Program-made: the position numbers and the translations under genes
NCBI GenBank assembly: GCA_036023115.1
Contig: JAYKKT010000079.1
Coordinates: 7,735,501-7,799,500, forward strand
Reading direction: 5' to 3'
DNA from: Brasenia schreberi
Lineage: Eukaryota; Streptophyta; Magnoliopsida; Nymphaeales; Cabombaceae
Length of the DNA stretch: 64,000 nucleotides
The notes under the pieces: model-generated
What the model was told of the DNA's origin: nothing
Database searches by the model: none
Seen by the model: the letters and a program-made list of their open reading frames with translations, nothing else
Shown here: positions 20,850 through 32,930 of the stretch, piece by piece
Layout of the letters: each line of letters begins with the position of its first letter
How positions within the stretch are numbered: position 1 is the stretch's first letter

Positions 20850-21200
20850 TCAAAATCCTTGGAAATTCGGGTGCTTGGATGCTTAGATTTAGATGATTTG
20901 ATCCGAACTCTCGCTTCATCTCCAGCCTCATATCCTTCATCGAATTTTTGGTTCAATTCGGTTTTCCTGGCATGATTTTTCTCTCTATGTACCCGAGATG
21001 AGTTTTCATGTGATCGATGCGCCTTAGCCTTGTGGCTTAGAGCATCGATCTTCTTCATTATTTCCCTTATGACAACCATCTCTTCTCTAACTTTAGAGGA
21101 TTTGGAAAACCGTTTTGAAGCATTCGATGAGGATTTCCTCAGCTTGTTCTCAAATGAATCATCCATAGACCTTGTTTTCAAAAATTTATGCACAATTTGA
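20850..21200 (-). pseudogene. Inverted gag N-terminal remnant (Tat-like)
   Basis: The minus strand is open over about 227 codons (20795-21478), but only the middle looks like protein. SSKVREEMVVIREIMKKIDA followed by LSHKAKAHRSHENS resembles the copy B Gag N-terminus (DLRREFEAKIDALSQEAK), followed by a lysine/arginine/glutamate-rich stretch. It lies opposite in orientation to the rest of copy C, so the 5' end of that element has been rearranged. It could also be gag of another family with a similar coiled-coil N-terminus. Confidence 0.4.
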
Positions 21201-21499
21201 AAATCAACACCACGATTTTGCAAAGTATTGGAGTTGGAAAATCTTTCACCTAAACTTGAAATTCCGAAAGTTAGAAATGAAGTCCACATTTCCAAGCACA
21301 CAAATAGAGTGAGGCATGAGATCCACTTCACTCTCGAATCACGAGTTTCACGAGAGGATGAGTGTTGCACACATGTAGGATTGGAAAAGAAATCCAAGAC
21401 CTCAAAAGGCAACGGGAGCTCGAAGCCATGCATGAGCAAGAGCCACTCGAGGATGACTCCAAGGCTTGTTCTCACCATAAAAAGGTAGACAAGCTAGAA

Positions 21500-22290
21500 A
21501 AAGGTATGTCTGAAACTCATTCCCCCATGAACTCCCCACTCGATCCTCCCTTGCTTGGTGTAGGATCGACCATTCATTCTCATTCATTGGATGCATCAAA
21601 TCACACTCATGCACCCACATACCCACTCCACTATTCTTGAAATGTGGCTTTTCAAGATGCGTCGAATGTCCCGCACCAAGAAATAGAATTTCAAAAACAA
21701 AAACAAAATAAAGTTCAAAATATGGTAGACAAGGTTACTCCTAAGGCATGCATCGACACCCTAGGTACACCTAACCCTACCATACATGAACAATTCTCGA
21801 GCCTAGGTTTGTTTCATCAACCCACGCCTATGGCCATAAAAACAAATCATCCATCCCTAGGGTACATTGGGTTGCACCTAAGGAGCATGTCAAAATTGTT
21901 CACCACTTAGAACCTAAGCCAAAACCTCCTAAGCCATCACAACCTAGGGTCATGTGGAAGCCCAAGTCTTCCACAACCCATACCTCCCAGCTCCTACCCA
22001 AAATAAGTCGTGTGTACATCCATGATATGGATGACTCCATATTCCAAGGACATGCACTTTATAAACATTTTGCAAAACTCAAAAAATCTTGGAATATGAT
22101 GTTGAACATGGGGTATACACCATACCAAGGTCTAGGGGCCCATAGCCAAGGTAGGTTAGAGCCAATCATACCTAGTCTTAACCCGAGTCGATATGGATTG
22201 GGCTATATCCCATCCATACCCCCTAAGCCACCACCTAAGACCACTTGGGTCAAGGGTGCCCTTAGAACCCACTAAAGCCGCGACCCTTGG
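21500..22290 (+). pseudogene. Copy C gag-pro remnant and G-patch block
   Basis: The best part is RVYIHDMDDSIFQGHALY, then SWNMMLNMGYTPYQGLG, and NPSRYGLGY with PPPKTTWVKGA (about 22010-22270). These match copy B 10290-10545 closely. Upstream frames (21362-21640, 21644-21910) contain a coiled-coil-like RQRELEAMHEQE and proline-rich pieces but no recognisable protease. The block ends at TAA before the conserved boundary sequence. Confidence 0.7.
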
Positions 22291-22339
22291 CTTAGACCTT
22301 TTATTTTGAGTCTAATTCATGGAGTTTTCTTTGTAGGTT

Positions 22340-24670
22340 TGATGGAAGATCCCTCTTTTAGACAAAAATCTAAAAAAATTGGAAAACTTTCAAAATCCAA
22401 AAACATTTGAAAAATCTGAAAATTTCAAAAAGAAATTTGTTTTCATTCATTCTCCCATTCTTTATTTGGAAAAAGCTTCAAAAAGAAAGTCTTTTATATT
22501 GAACATTTTAGTTTATGTTTTGAAAAAGATAAAAAAATCAAAAATTTAAAAATTGGCCATGTACAAAGCCCATTTCTCCCAAAATTGTGTATATCCCAAA
22601 CCAAAATCGATCAAGCTCAAACCCTCTCTCTTGCCCAACACTTCCCTAAAATTTAAATGCTTGAGAATCATCAATGCAAAGAGGAAAATCCCCTCATCCA
22701 TGAGGAAGGTCATGCCTCCGAGCTTCCCGAATTTCGTAGAAACCTTGACTTGGGAGAAACTTTTAAATTCCGTAGAAGGAGATTTTTAGAGTAAGTCTAA
22801 CTCAAGGTAGGTGCATGTTTGCATGAGCATCATTCATTTCATTTTGAAATCCTATATCTGCATGAAAAATACCGGGTTTAGACATCATAAAATCGTCTAC
22901 CCTTAGAACCCAAGCTTAGGAAAGGGTTTATGTTAAGTCAAAGGGGCATTGAAGTCGACCCTCTAAGTGTCGAGCCATCATAGACGTGCCTCCACCCTCC
23001 TATTTGAGTCAAATCTGAAGCCTCCAAGGTTGATTCCAATCTAGCGAACCTCTCAATGAGCTTTTGAAAAAAGGGGTTAAATTTGAATGAAAAGCTTTTG
23101 AAAGACTTATGGTAAATCCTCTAATTTTTAAAACCTCCAAAGCAAGCTTTACAATACATGCAAATGCATTGGGTGCTTTACTTGCTCGATATGAGAATGA
23201 TAGCCTCAAGAAGCATGTTATTTGCTACATTTTGAAAACTCTATTGGCATATAAAAAAATTATCAAGCTATAGAGAAATCGTACTTAGCCTTGGCTTCCC
23301 AAAATATGAGACTTTATTTCCTACATCATAGGGATGAAATCTAAAATTGATTCAAGCACTTGTTTGAAAAACCTATCCTAACGGGTAGACTTTGTAAATG
23401 GCAGTTCCTCTTAATGGAGTATGATTTCATACTCAACACTCCATTAAGGGACAAGCCCTAGATCATGTGGCTGAATTGCCTCTTGGAGATACTTATCACA
23501 TACTTGATCAAATGCCCGATAAAGGCATATTTTACAAATAAATTTCAAAACCATGCTTTAACAAATTGTTTTAAAGAAAATCAAGTAGGGAAAATGTATT
23601 TTGATGGAACAAAATCAGGGGTAGGTATAGGAATCATCCTCATATCTCCCAAGAAAGGAAAAATCCCAATTGCTATTTGATTAGATTTGGCATGATCAAA
23701 TAATATGGCCGAGTATGAAGCATTCATACAAGGCCTAAAAATTTTGAAAATCTAGGGACTTATGTGTTGAAGTCTTTGGAGATTATAAACCAAGCTTTCA
23801 AAAATTTGGCAAATCAAGAATGAAAATAACATGCCATGAATTGGCCATTAGGCTCATCGATTCTTTTAAATCATGCACAATTGGCACTCACCCACGATTT
23901 GGAGATTCGCCAAAATGACCAAAATTATAAAAACCTTGGTTTCAAGACATCAAAAAATTTTAGAGAATGGAGGATTTCTCGAATTTGCTTCTTTCAAAGA
24001 TTTGAAAAATTTCAACCCTACATGTGATTTTGGGAGGAAATTTTTCGGCATCTTATTGATATGAAGACCTTGATGAGGTTAGAATATAACACATGAATTC
24101 CATGATGGAGAATGTGGAGGTCATGTCAATACAGATATGATGACCATGAAGATACTTAGGGCTGGTTATGTTTGTCCAACCTTAAGCAAAAATTGTCATG
24201 ATAGAAATGTCATAAATGTCAAATGCATGGACGTTCCATTCATGTCATCCATCGTCCACCTTGCATTCCCTTATAAACCCATGGCCCTTCACCATGTGGT
24301 CGTCTGACATCATAGGATTCATCTCCACCTAACTAGGGGCATAGAAAATGCATCCCCTAGACACCTTTCATGGAGACTCAATTTCATAAAACATGTATCT
24401 CCATCATATCATATGGAATATATTTCACATTGTCATCATTTCATAAAGCATGTATTTCCATTATATCACATGGAGTACACTTTTACATGTCATACACATC
24501 ATTCACCCAAAAAGGCCCAAAAAGTGGCAACCCAAGTAGGAATGTCCCCATGTCATAAAAAGGGCAACAAAAAAATTGATAATATGTATTGATTGATTGA
24601 TGTTGAGGGTAGAAATTTAGTAGACCCTGAAAATGCCCAATACTTGAAAAAAATATTATTTATGGGGTCT
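22340..24670 (+). pseudogene. pol: Copy C pol remnant (RT, RNase H, integrase fragments)
   Basis: Fragments align with copy B. They include LSQRGIEVDP near 22935, NPLIFKTSK-like text near 23120, VWKMHFDGA (here VGKMYFDGT) near 23590, HEFHDGECGGHVN near 24090, and IDVEGRNLVDPENAQYLKK near 24595. The RT core including YVDD is gone; the join lies at a repeated AAGCTTAGG-like site. The integrase DDE region is also missing between about 24310 and 24590. No enzyme can be made from it. Confidence 0.78.
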
Positions 24671-25909
24671 ATGTTAAATTCTTTCAAAAAGATTTTAAAA
24701 TGGATCTCCTTTGAAATTTCTTGAAAAAATGATCAAGATTGATTATATGACCCTGAATAAGGGAATTGATGATTTACGAAAAGTAAAGTTTTCAAAATCA
24801 ATTGGTGACATTTGAAAAAGCCTTAGCTTACAAAATAAAGCCTTGTTCAAAATAGCAAAATATTTTCAAATGGTAGATGCTATTAGGAATGGGATGATCT
24901 TAGTTGAATCAAGTAATCAAAGGGATAAGTTTTCCCCCCATTTTACTTCTCTCTCTAAAAAGGAAAATTGACAATATTCAAAAGAAAAAGATAATACAAA
25001 AACTCCTCCAAAAAGAGGTCTTCTCTCGAATAGACAGAGGGAATACAAAAACTCCTTCGAAAGAGGTCTTCTATTTGAATGAAAAAAAGAAAGAAAAGAG
25101 AATGCAAAAACTCCTCAAAAAAGAGGTCTTCCTTCAAATAGAAAGAGGGAATAAAAAAATTCCTCCGAAAAAAGTCTTCTCTTTAAATGAGAAAAAAAAA
25201 GATAGAAAAAGGAAAAGCCAAAGCCCAAAAGAGTAATTTTCCGTCTCTTTGCCTTAAACCAGGGATGCTTCAGAAGGGACTGTAGTAACTCTTTCCCATA
25301 TCCCTACAATTTATTCCAATGAAAAAAGATTTATCTATGAAAATCCTAAAGTAAGAATAGAATCTACTTATTTGGATTTCATTTTGTTTGAGGATTAGAC
25401 TTTGTTGTGTGGGAAATGGAACTTTGAAATGTTTTCTAAAATTTCCTACAAAAACCTCTACCAAGTAGTAGGTATTGAAACCCGAATGAAGGGAAATATG
25501 AAAAATTGGAAGTCTTTTTTTTATAGAAGATAAAAGGAGTTCTCTTTTGAAAATAGATTTCGAAAACCCGAAATGTCAAAATGACATGGGATCCTTGGAG
25601 CATCTGGCCTTTAAAGGCTCTCCCCAAGCTCATTCACCTTTCAATTGAGTCTCTAAAAACTCACCTCACATCACTCAAACCATGCATGCATTCAAAAGTC
25701 ATTCATGCATGGTCATGCCTAGGACACATACCCTATGTAAGTCAAGTTCCTTTTGGCTGAAATCCCTCTTCTATGATCCAAGAAAAAAGAATTTACAAAA
25801 TAAAGGATGATTTATATTCTCAAGAAAATTTGGGAAGTAAATCCATAAAGGGTGTTTTCCTCTTTGCCATTATCCAAATAAATTTGGATTAATGCCAAAG
25901 AGGGGCATC
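24671..25909 (+). other. Copy C 3' untranslated region, hairpin and polypurine tract
   Basis: No gene is seen. Repeated AAAAAGAGGTCTTC-type units (about 25000-25190) make a lysine/glutamate-rich chance frame. The region ends with the hairpin 25863-25899 and AAAGAGGGG, four bases before the LTR start. Confidence 0.75.
25863..25899 (+). repeat. Imperfect hairpin beside the copy C polypurine tract
   Basis: Left arm 25863-25879 and right arm 25882-25899 pair around an AA loop with one bulge (core TCCAAAT AA ATTTGGA). One base pair that is C-G in copy B is A-T here, so pairing is kept although the bases changed. Confidence 0.7.
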
Positions 25910-26149
25910 TGTAACACCCAAAATTTAAAATGTTTTAAAAACTCCTAAATTTCGAAAGTCAATTTAAAGCCTTTATAAACCTTTAAATTCAAAAACCCTA
26001 AATTTTTAAAGTTTAAGTCTTTTTGAGAAATATTTCAAAATAAAGGTTTTAAATTCAATAGCCCATGAGTTTCGAAACAAAAGCAGACAAACCCAATCCA
26101 AGCCTAAATCCAGATCAATTCCTCATAGCAAAGAAGATAAGATTGAAGC

Positions 26150-26465
26150 CTATGAAGATCAAGTTCAAATTCAAATGTGGGATCGAGCTTATCAAATCAA
26201 GATGAGATCAAGTTCAATTCTAAATGTGGGGCCGGGCTTATCAAGATGGAATCAAGCTCAGATTGAATCATGGGTCGAGCTTATCCAATCAAGATCAAGT
26301 TCAAGGATCGAGCTTATCCAATCATGATTGATTCATGGGGTCGAGCTTATCCAATCAAGATCAAGTTAAAGGATTGAGCTTATCAAGATGAGATCAAATC
26401 CAAGGATCAAGCTTATCAAGATGAGATCAAGTTCAAGGATCAAGCTTATCAAATCGAGAAGGAGC
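26150..26465 (+). repeat. Degenerate tandem repeats in copy C LTR U3
   Basis: Alternating GATCAAGTTCAAGGATC and GAGCTTATC(C/A)A(A/G)(A/T) motifs occur about eight times in tandem, upstream of the TATA box. Such arrays in U3 often hold enhancer-like sites; here that is inference. Confidence 0.75.
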
Positions 26466-26745
26466 CTAGTAAGTGCACACGGCCAATATGAAGCACCTTA
26501 TACCAAATTGTAAAAATTGTCAAAGGATCAAGTCATAAAATCAAGCTAAGGTAGGACTTGCATTGGCCGGTTAAAAGAAGTGAACTTGATGGAACCTAGT
26601 CTAAGGACGGGTTCACTTGGAGACCAGCCCACATGGGGCTGGTCCATTCCTTCATGAATGGGGCCACCTTGAGTGGATCAAATTGGAGATAAGGAGCTGA
26701 TCCAACCCACCCCCAAGGAAGGGCCTAGAATCAGCCCCCTTGGCC

Positions 26746-26753
26746 TATAAAAA
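26746..26753 (+). promoter_or_regulatory. TATA box of copy C LTR
   Basis: CTATAAAAAGACC follows a stretch ending AGCCCCCTTGG. Position and context match the promoter region of the other Tat LTRs in this window. Confidence 0.65.
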
Positions 26754-28240
26754 GACCAAGGGGGGGCAGGTGAAGCATTTTTTGTTGAGGTTGGAATTGC
26801 TTTATCTCTCATCAATTAGGGGTTGATCTTGGGGCTAGGAAAGAGGGCATGTACAAGAGAGTCGTGAGCTGCAAAGTAAAGGAAAAAGAGAGGAGAAGAA
26901 GAAGGTAGAACTAGGCTTGAGTGTGAGGGAGTTTGAAGCAAGAAGAAGGAAGTGCTGGCCGGATTTCACTCTTGAAATCTCCGACCGATTGGATGAAATT
27001 TCTATAAGTATTTCATCTCCTTGTTCTTAATCCTTCTTTCTTATTTATTTAATTGAAATAGGGTTGTATTAATGGAGCATTGTCTCCCCCCACGTTATAA
27101 TAAGATTTAGAGTTGCAGAATTTTCATTCTATGCTTGAATTGCCACTCTCACACACTCACACTCTACTTGTTTGATTATGCGACTCTACCCCGATATACA
27201 TTATAAACACTCTATACTCTCTATCCCCTCTATGCTTAAGATAATATATATATTTCCATTCCTTTACTTTCAGCAATTTAGTTTTGGGAGTTGTGTTGTT
27301 GCAATTTAAATTCGGGTGAGTATGCATTGCATGTATGTTCTATGAACCAAAATTTATTTTCTGCATCTGCATACTTGTATTATTTCAATTTTAATTCTCT
27401 AATCCATGCTCCGAATGTACTGAAACTTTAGAATAACACCTACACATATTAGTCCACTTAAGATAAAATTTGCAAGAATTTTAGGACCGTGCAACCCTGG
27501 GAATAAAATTGGGAAAGGTCGGATAAATCTGTTTTTGTTTTCTACACAGTCGGATTTCCTGAGACAAGGTTGGGTAAAAGTCTCATATCTCTGTCTGTAG
27601 GAATCCAAATTTGCTGAAATTAGTCTCACTAGAAAGCTAATATCAATAGCTTTCCAAAAAGACTAAAATCACAACATTTGAAATTTTATACTCTGAGATA
27701 CAGAGGATTCAATGAGCCTCTATATTTTTGTCATAGAATCTCCTGAAACAGTAAAGTTAGGTCCACTTCCCGATTTAATTCTACAAATCTGCTTATCCAA
27801 AATTCAAAAAAAAGGTGTTCTAGGATCCCTATACATCAGAAAATATCCAGTAAAAATTTTAAGAATTTTGGAGATCTTTAGACCATCGAAAGGAATTCGG
27901 GAACAAGGGTTGAAAATCAGAGCCAGTGTTGTTTTTCAGAACTTGCTGAAATTCAAGTTTGAAATTGTGCACATTTATTTTTAAAACACATCTACACGAG
28001 AATTGGAGTTATTTCACCTATGATTTTGAAATTTCTAAGATCTTAGGCTGACCCTTGATGATCGATTTAAGAAAGCCTAGAGCGAAAAGAGCTCGCTTAG
28101 CTACAATCGCCCCAAAAGCTAGATTTTTAAAACTTTGCTAGTTTTTGGCAAACTAGCTGGCACGTTCGCGCACTAAGTAGATAAGAAATTCTCATTTCAA
28201 GTCTCTACATAGGCTTGGAGTGAAAATTTTCATGTCTACA

Positions 28241-29339
28241 GTTACTAAATCAGAATTCTTTTCTGTTGTTCTATTTTGTTTTCTCTTATCAAATTAACAT
28301 ATATTAGATTTTCTCCTTTCATCCTTAAGTATAATAAAAAACGGCGAACAACTTGGATTCCATCTTCTCCTAACGAAAGTCTGAACACAAATAGAAACCT
28401 ACTACCTGGTTCTTCCTAGATGTTCAATTGGGCCTTGTTGTGGTTCTTCCTAGAAGCTGGTCGACGGACGTCAACAGAGACCTACTACGCTCATCTCTAT
28501 TATGGAGCTTTTGTCCGGTTTTCAGCTCTTTCCCCGAGTCTCTCACTATCTGTCAACCCTTCATACTGAAAGTCCTCACTCTCTCTCCTACTAAAATCCT
28601 CTCCCTCTCTCTTTCTCTTGTTCTCGCAAACCACTCTTTGTTTGGTAAAAAACCAAGGATGCTCCCGGTTTCACAAAACCATAAACAACTTCAGTTTTGC
28701 AAAACAATAGGTGGGCACAGTGATTTTCTAGAAACTGCTTTTGGTTTTGTTTTGTTTTTTTAATTTTGAAATTTATAAGTGAACCAAAATTATAGTTCAG
28801 TGTTTTCTTTACTCAAAATTACAAAACGGTTCAAAAGTTAAATTTATGCTTCCACGCAGCTTCGTTAATGAAAATATAGAATTGTTAAGGGTGTGAATTT
28901 ATTGTTGTGCCTTGTTTTCTTTATTGACATTATATTATCATTTAAGAGATAAATTTATGGTTTTGCATTCACCTCTTTACTAATTTATAAAATAGGTAAA
29001 GGAGGCACATTTTACAATTTTGCCCGTTTACTTTAAAGGATTGCACAAATTCTGTTAGGTAGGAAATTTCTTAAAATTCCAGAATTGTTATTTAAATTCG
29101 AGTTTTTATTAAAAGTTGAGTTATTTACAATCTGGTGCCTCTTACATTTATATAATTTCAGATAGGTGCTGAAAACTATTTGCAGATTAGCAAACTATAT
29201 TTTATAATATTGCAGTTTAGTGTTTGGTTAATTAATTGATATTTTGGCTTAGATTTGCATCTAAAATTTATTATTTGTTGCTTCTTTCTGTTTACCATCC
29301 TCAAACTATTAGGTTCTCTATTTGCCATTTTTTGTCAAA
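28241..29339. other. AT-rich intergenic sequence
   Basis: I see no recognisable gene or repeat family. The open frame at 28428-28763 overlaps CT-rich sequence and has no motif. It may hold a decayed LTR of the copia relic that follows, but I could not match it to a partner. Confidence 0.4.
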
Positions 29340-29454
29340 CTTAAAAGAGGAGAATTTCAATTGTCTTAACTTTAATGGTGTGGATTATGTTTTAAAGTAA
29401 AAGGCAAATGCCAAACTTTTGTAAAAGATGATCTTTTACTAAAAGATCATGGTA

Positions 29455-29800
29455 TCATATGTAGGGGATGACCTCATCAAGGTCTTCAAGGAATGTCAAA
29501 CGGCTAAAGAGTTGTTTCAAGTGGTATTTGCCAAGTATGACACAATTGCTTAATTACATGTTCAACTTCTTTTTCAAAAATATAACTCTCATAAAACGAA
29601 GGAAGGAGATAACATAGTTGAACATGTTAATAAAATACAAGTTATGGCTAGGGACTTAGTTGTAACCAATCCTATTGAAGTGCTTAAGTTTGAGAAATTT
29701 GGTAGAAAAGGAGGGTCCAACTTTTGAAAATCGTAGGAATCTACTTATTAAGAAAGTGTTTAAGCTGTGAAAAGATGGGACACTGTAAGAGATATTGTCA
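29455..29800 (+). pseudogene. gag: Copia relic 1 gag with intact zinc-knuckle spacing
   Basis: Text such as DDLIKVFKECQTAKELFQVV and EHVNKIQVMARDLV is typical of copia Gag (UBN2-like). It is followed after a frame change by CLSCEKMGHCKRYC, a CX2CX4HX4C knuckle at 29757-29798. A TAA interrupts the gag frame near 29550. Confidence 0.7.
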
Positions 29801-30179
29801 TGACGAAAAGAAAAATCAGAACAACTCTCAACAACCGGGGTAAAAAGAGAAGCGCAAAATACTCCACATCATTTTTGAATGTCTATACATTGACCGTGTA
29901 GTTATAGGATAGTGGATGTATTCTTGAGTAACCTAGCATATTTCAAAGAGCAAGAAGGTAGTTATTAATATGAATGAGTATCAACTTGAAGAACAATGAG
30001 TTTACATATGAAATAATATATGTGTTTATGTTCTACGGGTTGGGTTCTTTAGGATCAATATTTTGGGCACATTCATTTTATTTAATGATATACTAATTGT
30101 GCCTTCTATTAGGCACAATATGGTTTTCTTGCTAATTTTGATCAAGAAGTGGTTTGAGGTTAGTTTTGTACATTAAAAA

Positions 30180-30840
30180 GTGATTTTGGAAAAGCATGAG
30201 TATATTTTCTTTTCCAGTTATTTTGATTTTGAGCATGGTTTGTTCAAACTCGACATTTATCATAATCAAACTACTACTTGTGCTTATATTGATAATGTAT
30301 TTATGATAGATGTGAGCGTGTGGCATAGAAGATTAGAGCATGTAAGTTTTAATAAGTTGAGGAAATTAGTCATCTTCAACTCATTACTTGATTTTGATTA
30401 AACCTCTTTTAACAGGTATGAAGCCTATATATAAGAAAAAATCATAAAAAAACTTTTTCTAGAGAAATAATTTGAGCCACACGCCTATTAGAAATCATTC
30501 ACACGAATATTTATAGACCTTTCAAAGTAAGGTATCATAGTAGAAAGATTGATTTTATAATACTTATTGATGATTATGCAAGATATGGGTATATATACCT
30601 CTTATCTCATAAATTTGGGGCACTAGATATATTTAAAGAATATAGAAAAGAAGTTGAAAATCAATTGGATTGTATAATAAAAATCTTGATATCCAATAGA
30701 GGTAGTGAATACACCTCTATTGATTTTGTAGAATATTGTAAAAACTTTGAAATTATATCATTTCCAAAATACCTCAACAAAATAGTATCGTTGAATGGTA
30801 TAACAAGATAAATACAATTAGATGCATGTTATCATATGAT
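30180..30840 (+). pseudogene. Copia relic 1 GAG-pre-integrase and integrase
   Basis: SVWHRRLEHVSFNKLRKLV marks the GAG-pre-integrase domain (open frame 30180-30401). After several frame changes the integrase core reads IDDYARYGYIYLL, then SNRGSEYTSIDFVEYC, then NGITR. The usual catalytic aspartate in DRGGEY is asparagine here, and the usual NGVAER-like glutamate region is altered. The copy is non-functional. Confidence 0.7.
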
Positions 30841-30852
30841 TCTCAACTTGAA

Positions 30853-31087
30853 ATCTTCTAAGGAGAAGCAAGGTCTACAACTATATGGATACTAAATATA
30901 GTACTATATACGATTGTATCTACTACACTGTATGAGTTATGGTTTGATAGAAAACTAAACATGTTTCTCTACATGAAGTCTTTTAGGGAGAAGCACCGTC
31001 TACAACCATATACATACTAAATAGAGTACTATATATATAGTTATATCTACTATGCCGTATGAGTTATGGTTTGATAGAAAATTAAAC
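30853..31087 (+). repeat. Tandem duplication of ~120 bp inside copia relic 1
   Basis: Copy one is about 30853-30964 and copy two about 30976-31087. Both contain GAGAAGCA, GTCTACAAC(T/C)ATAT, a tract with TATCTACTA, and GAGTTATGGTTTGATAGAAAA(C/T)TAAAC. Divergence between copies is about 10% by eye. Confidence 0.8.
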
Positions 31088-31639
31088 CTTAGCTATTTAT
31101 AAAGAAGAAAGGATCCATTACACATGTAAAGATATTATACTAGTCCAGAGATAAACTAAATCATAGATCTTTGAGATGTATTTTTATTGGATACCCAAAA
31201 GGTCTAAAACAATATTGATATTTTAATAAAGATCTTGGTTTAATAAAATGTAAGGATATTGAGTTCTTAGAGGATTCTATGTGCTAATATTCTTATAAAT
31301 GATGATAAAAATATTAATGATCAAATGGATATGAATGAGTCATTACTTGGATCCATAGATAACGATCCAAATGTCCTTTTGATACTCTAACTGGGCACAA
31401 AGATCTAGAGCTACTACATCCTAATTAAAGGATTATTAAATTTACATAATACAAGAAATGAGTTATTTGATATATCTAGATGAGCTAGATGATAACTTAA
31501 CTTGTAAAGAAGCTATCAACTATTCTAAGTGAACAGACTAGGAAAAAAATAAAATGAAGAAATTGAATCCATTGAGAAAAATCAAGACTGAAAATAGATA
31601 AATTTGCCTAAAGAAAAGAAAATAATTGGTTGTAAATGA

Positions 31640-32200
31640 GTATTTAAAAGAAAAACAAAGTTGATGGTAAAATAGATAAATTTAAGGTGAGGGTGGTTGT
31701 AAAGGATATCTTGGGAAAGGAGGGTTTAGCTTATGTGGAAATATATTCATTTAATGCAAAAAATTTATTCATATTTATAATTGTGGTTATTCCTACATTC
31801 TATGACATAGATTTACATCCATCAATTAGATATAAAGATTGTGCTTTTGAATGGGTGATCTAAATAAAACCATTAATGAAATAGGCAGAAGGAATGTTAT
31901 TTAACGCTAGGAAGATAAAGTGTACAAATTGAAAAAATCTTTGTAGGCCTTAAACAATCTATCTCGACAATGGTATTTGACTTTTCAAAATATCATACTA
32001 GAACTTTTTGTCGCTAATCAACTTGATCCTAGTATATAAGTTTGAGACAATGAGTCACTTTGTCATTCTATCCTTATATGTAGATGACATCTTGTTTAAC
32101 AATTGAAAATAATAATGACATAATTTTTAAAACTAAATCATGGTTGATTTTCAGTTTGAAATAAAAGATATGGGATCCAACATCGTATAAGTTTAAAGAT
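31640..32200 (+). pseudogene. Copia relic 1 reverse transcriptase remnant
   Basis: Frames are broken throughout. The catalytic box survives as LYVDDILFNN, with YVDD at 32077-32088. Upstream text resembling FKRKTK...YKARLVVKG, and GLKQS, places it as copia RT. Confidence 0.65.
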
Positions 32201-32930
32201 TACTTGTGATAGAGCATCAAGACTACTATATATGAGTCAAGAGAGAGATATGAACTATATCTTCAAAAAATTTAAAATAGGTGATTGTAAGCTTACTAAC
32301 GCACCCGTTGTGAAGGGATTAAATTAAGTAAAGATAATTGTCCTAATCAAAAACAAGAGAAATCAAATGTTCTTTGAAGATATAGTTATAGTGTTGGAAG
32401 CTTATGGTGTGCATGAGATGCGATATCAACTTTCTTGTTGGTATTATGAGTAGATGTCAAACTAATCTTAGTTGTCAACACTAGGTTGTCTAAAGACAAT
32501 TATGAGATATCTAAAATGAATTAGAGAATTAAAATTATATTATCAAACAAATGAATTAAAAGTGCAGGATACGTTGATGCAAACTTTGAAAGATGACAAT
32601 AAATCAATCTCCAAGGTAGTGATATTTTTTGGTCATGTAAAAAAGCATTGCATATGTTGCTTGTAATATGGTTACAATAAGTATCGTTTGGATAAACTGC
32701 TTCATACATGATTTGAAATTAGATATAGACAACAAGTAAGTTATCATTTACGGTAACAACAGTGCAACTATACGTTTGATAATAGTAGAACTGGTAGCTG
32801 AAGATATGTAGACCCTTTGACTACATACGATCTATTTTCTGAACATGTTGCACACGTGGATTACCTAAAAGTCTTAATGTGGAAATACATACATGATTGT
32901 TATACAAGAAAAATATAATTATTATGAAAA

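Larger units (their letters stand above)
21300..28240 (+). mobile_element. Copy C: decayed Tat-type gypsy element with 3' LTR
   Basis: Homology to copy B is visible for the G-patch block (22020-22275), a short RT tail (about 22905-23180), RNase H (about 23400-23830), the integrase zinc-finger region (24060-24230), the integrase C-terminus (about 24590-24665), the 3' untranslated region, hairpin and polypurine tract, and a 2.33-kb LTR. Large parts of RT and of the integrase core are deleted, with many frameshifts and stops. No 5' LTR or target duplication is found. Base composition is more A/T-rich than in copy B. Confidence 0.8.
25910..28240 (+). repeat. Copy C 3' LTR (2.33 kb)
   Basis: It starts TGTAACACCC after the polypurine tract and ends TTTTCATGTCTACA. 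Landmarks shared with the copy B LTR include GGTTGTATTAATGGAGCATTGTCTCCCCCC (compare 6288-6318), the GACCCTTGATGATCG block near 28050, and CTAGCTGGCACG near 28155. A TATA box (TATAAAAA) is at 26746-26753. The frames at 27399-27629 and 27712-27984 show no family resemblance and I treat them as chance. Confidence 0.85.
29340..32930 (+). mobile_element. Ty1/copia relic 1 (plus strand)
   Basis: Domains in order: gag (about 29455-29700), zinc knuckle (29757-29798), GAG-pre-integrase (30300-30400), integrase (30490-30830), RT (about 31640-32200) and RNase H (32380-32900). Integrase before RT defines Ty1/copia. Many stops and frameshifts exist throughout and no LTR pair was identified. A ~120-bp tandem duplication lies at 30853-31087. 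Confidence 0.8.

Noticed and set aside
28428..28763. 111-codon open frame
   Set aside because: Repeated leucine/serine/proline from CT-rich sequence, no family motif, no conserved context.
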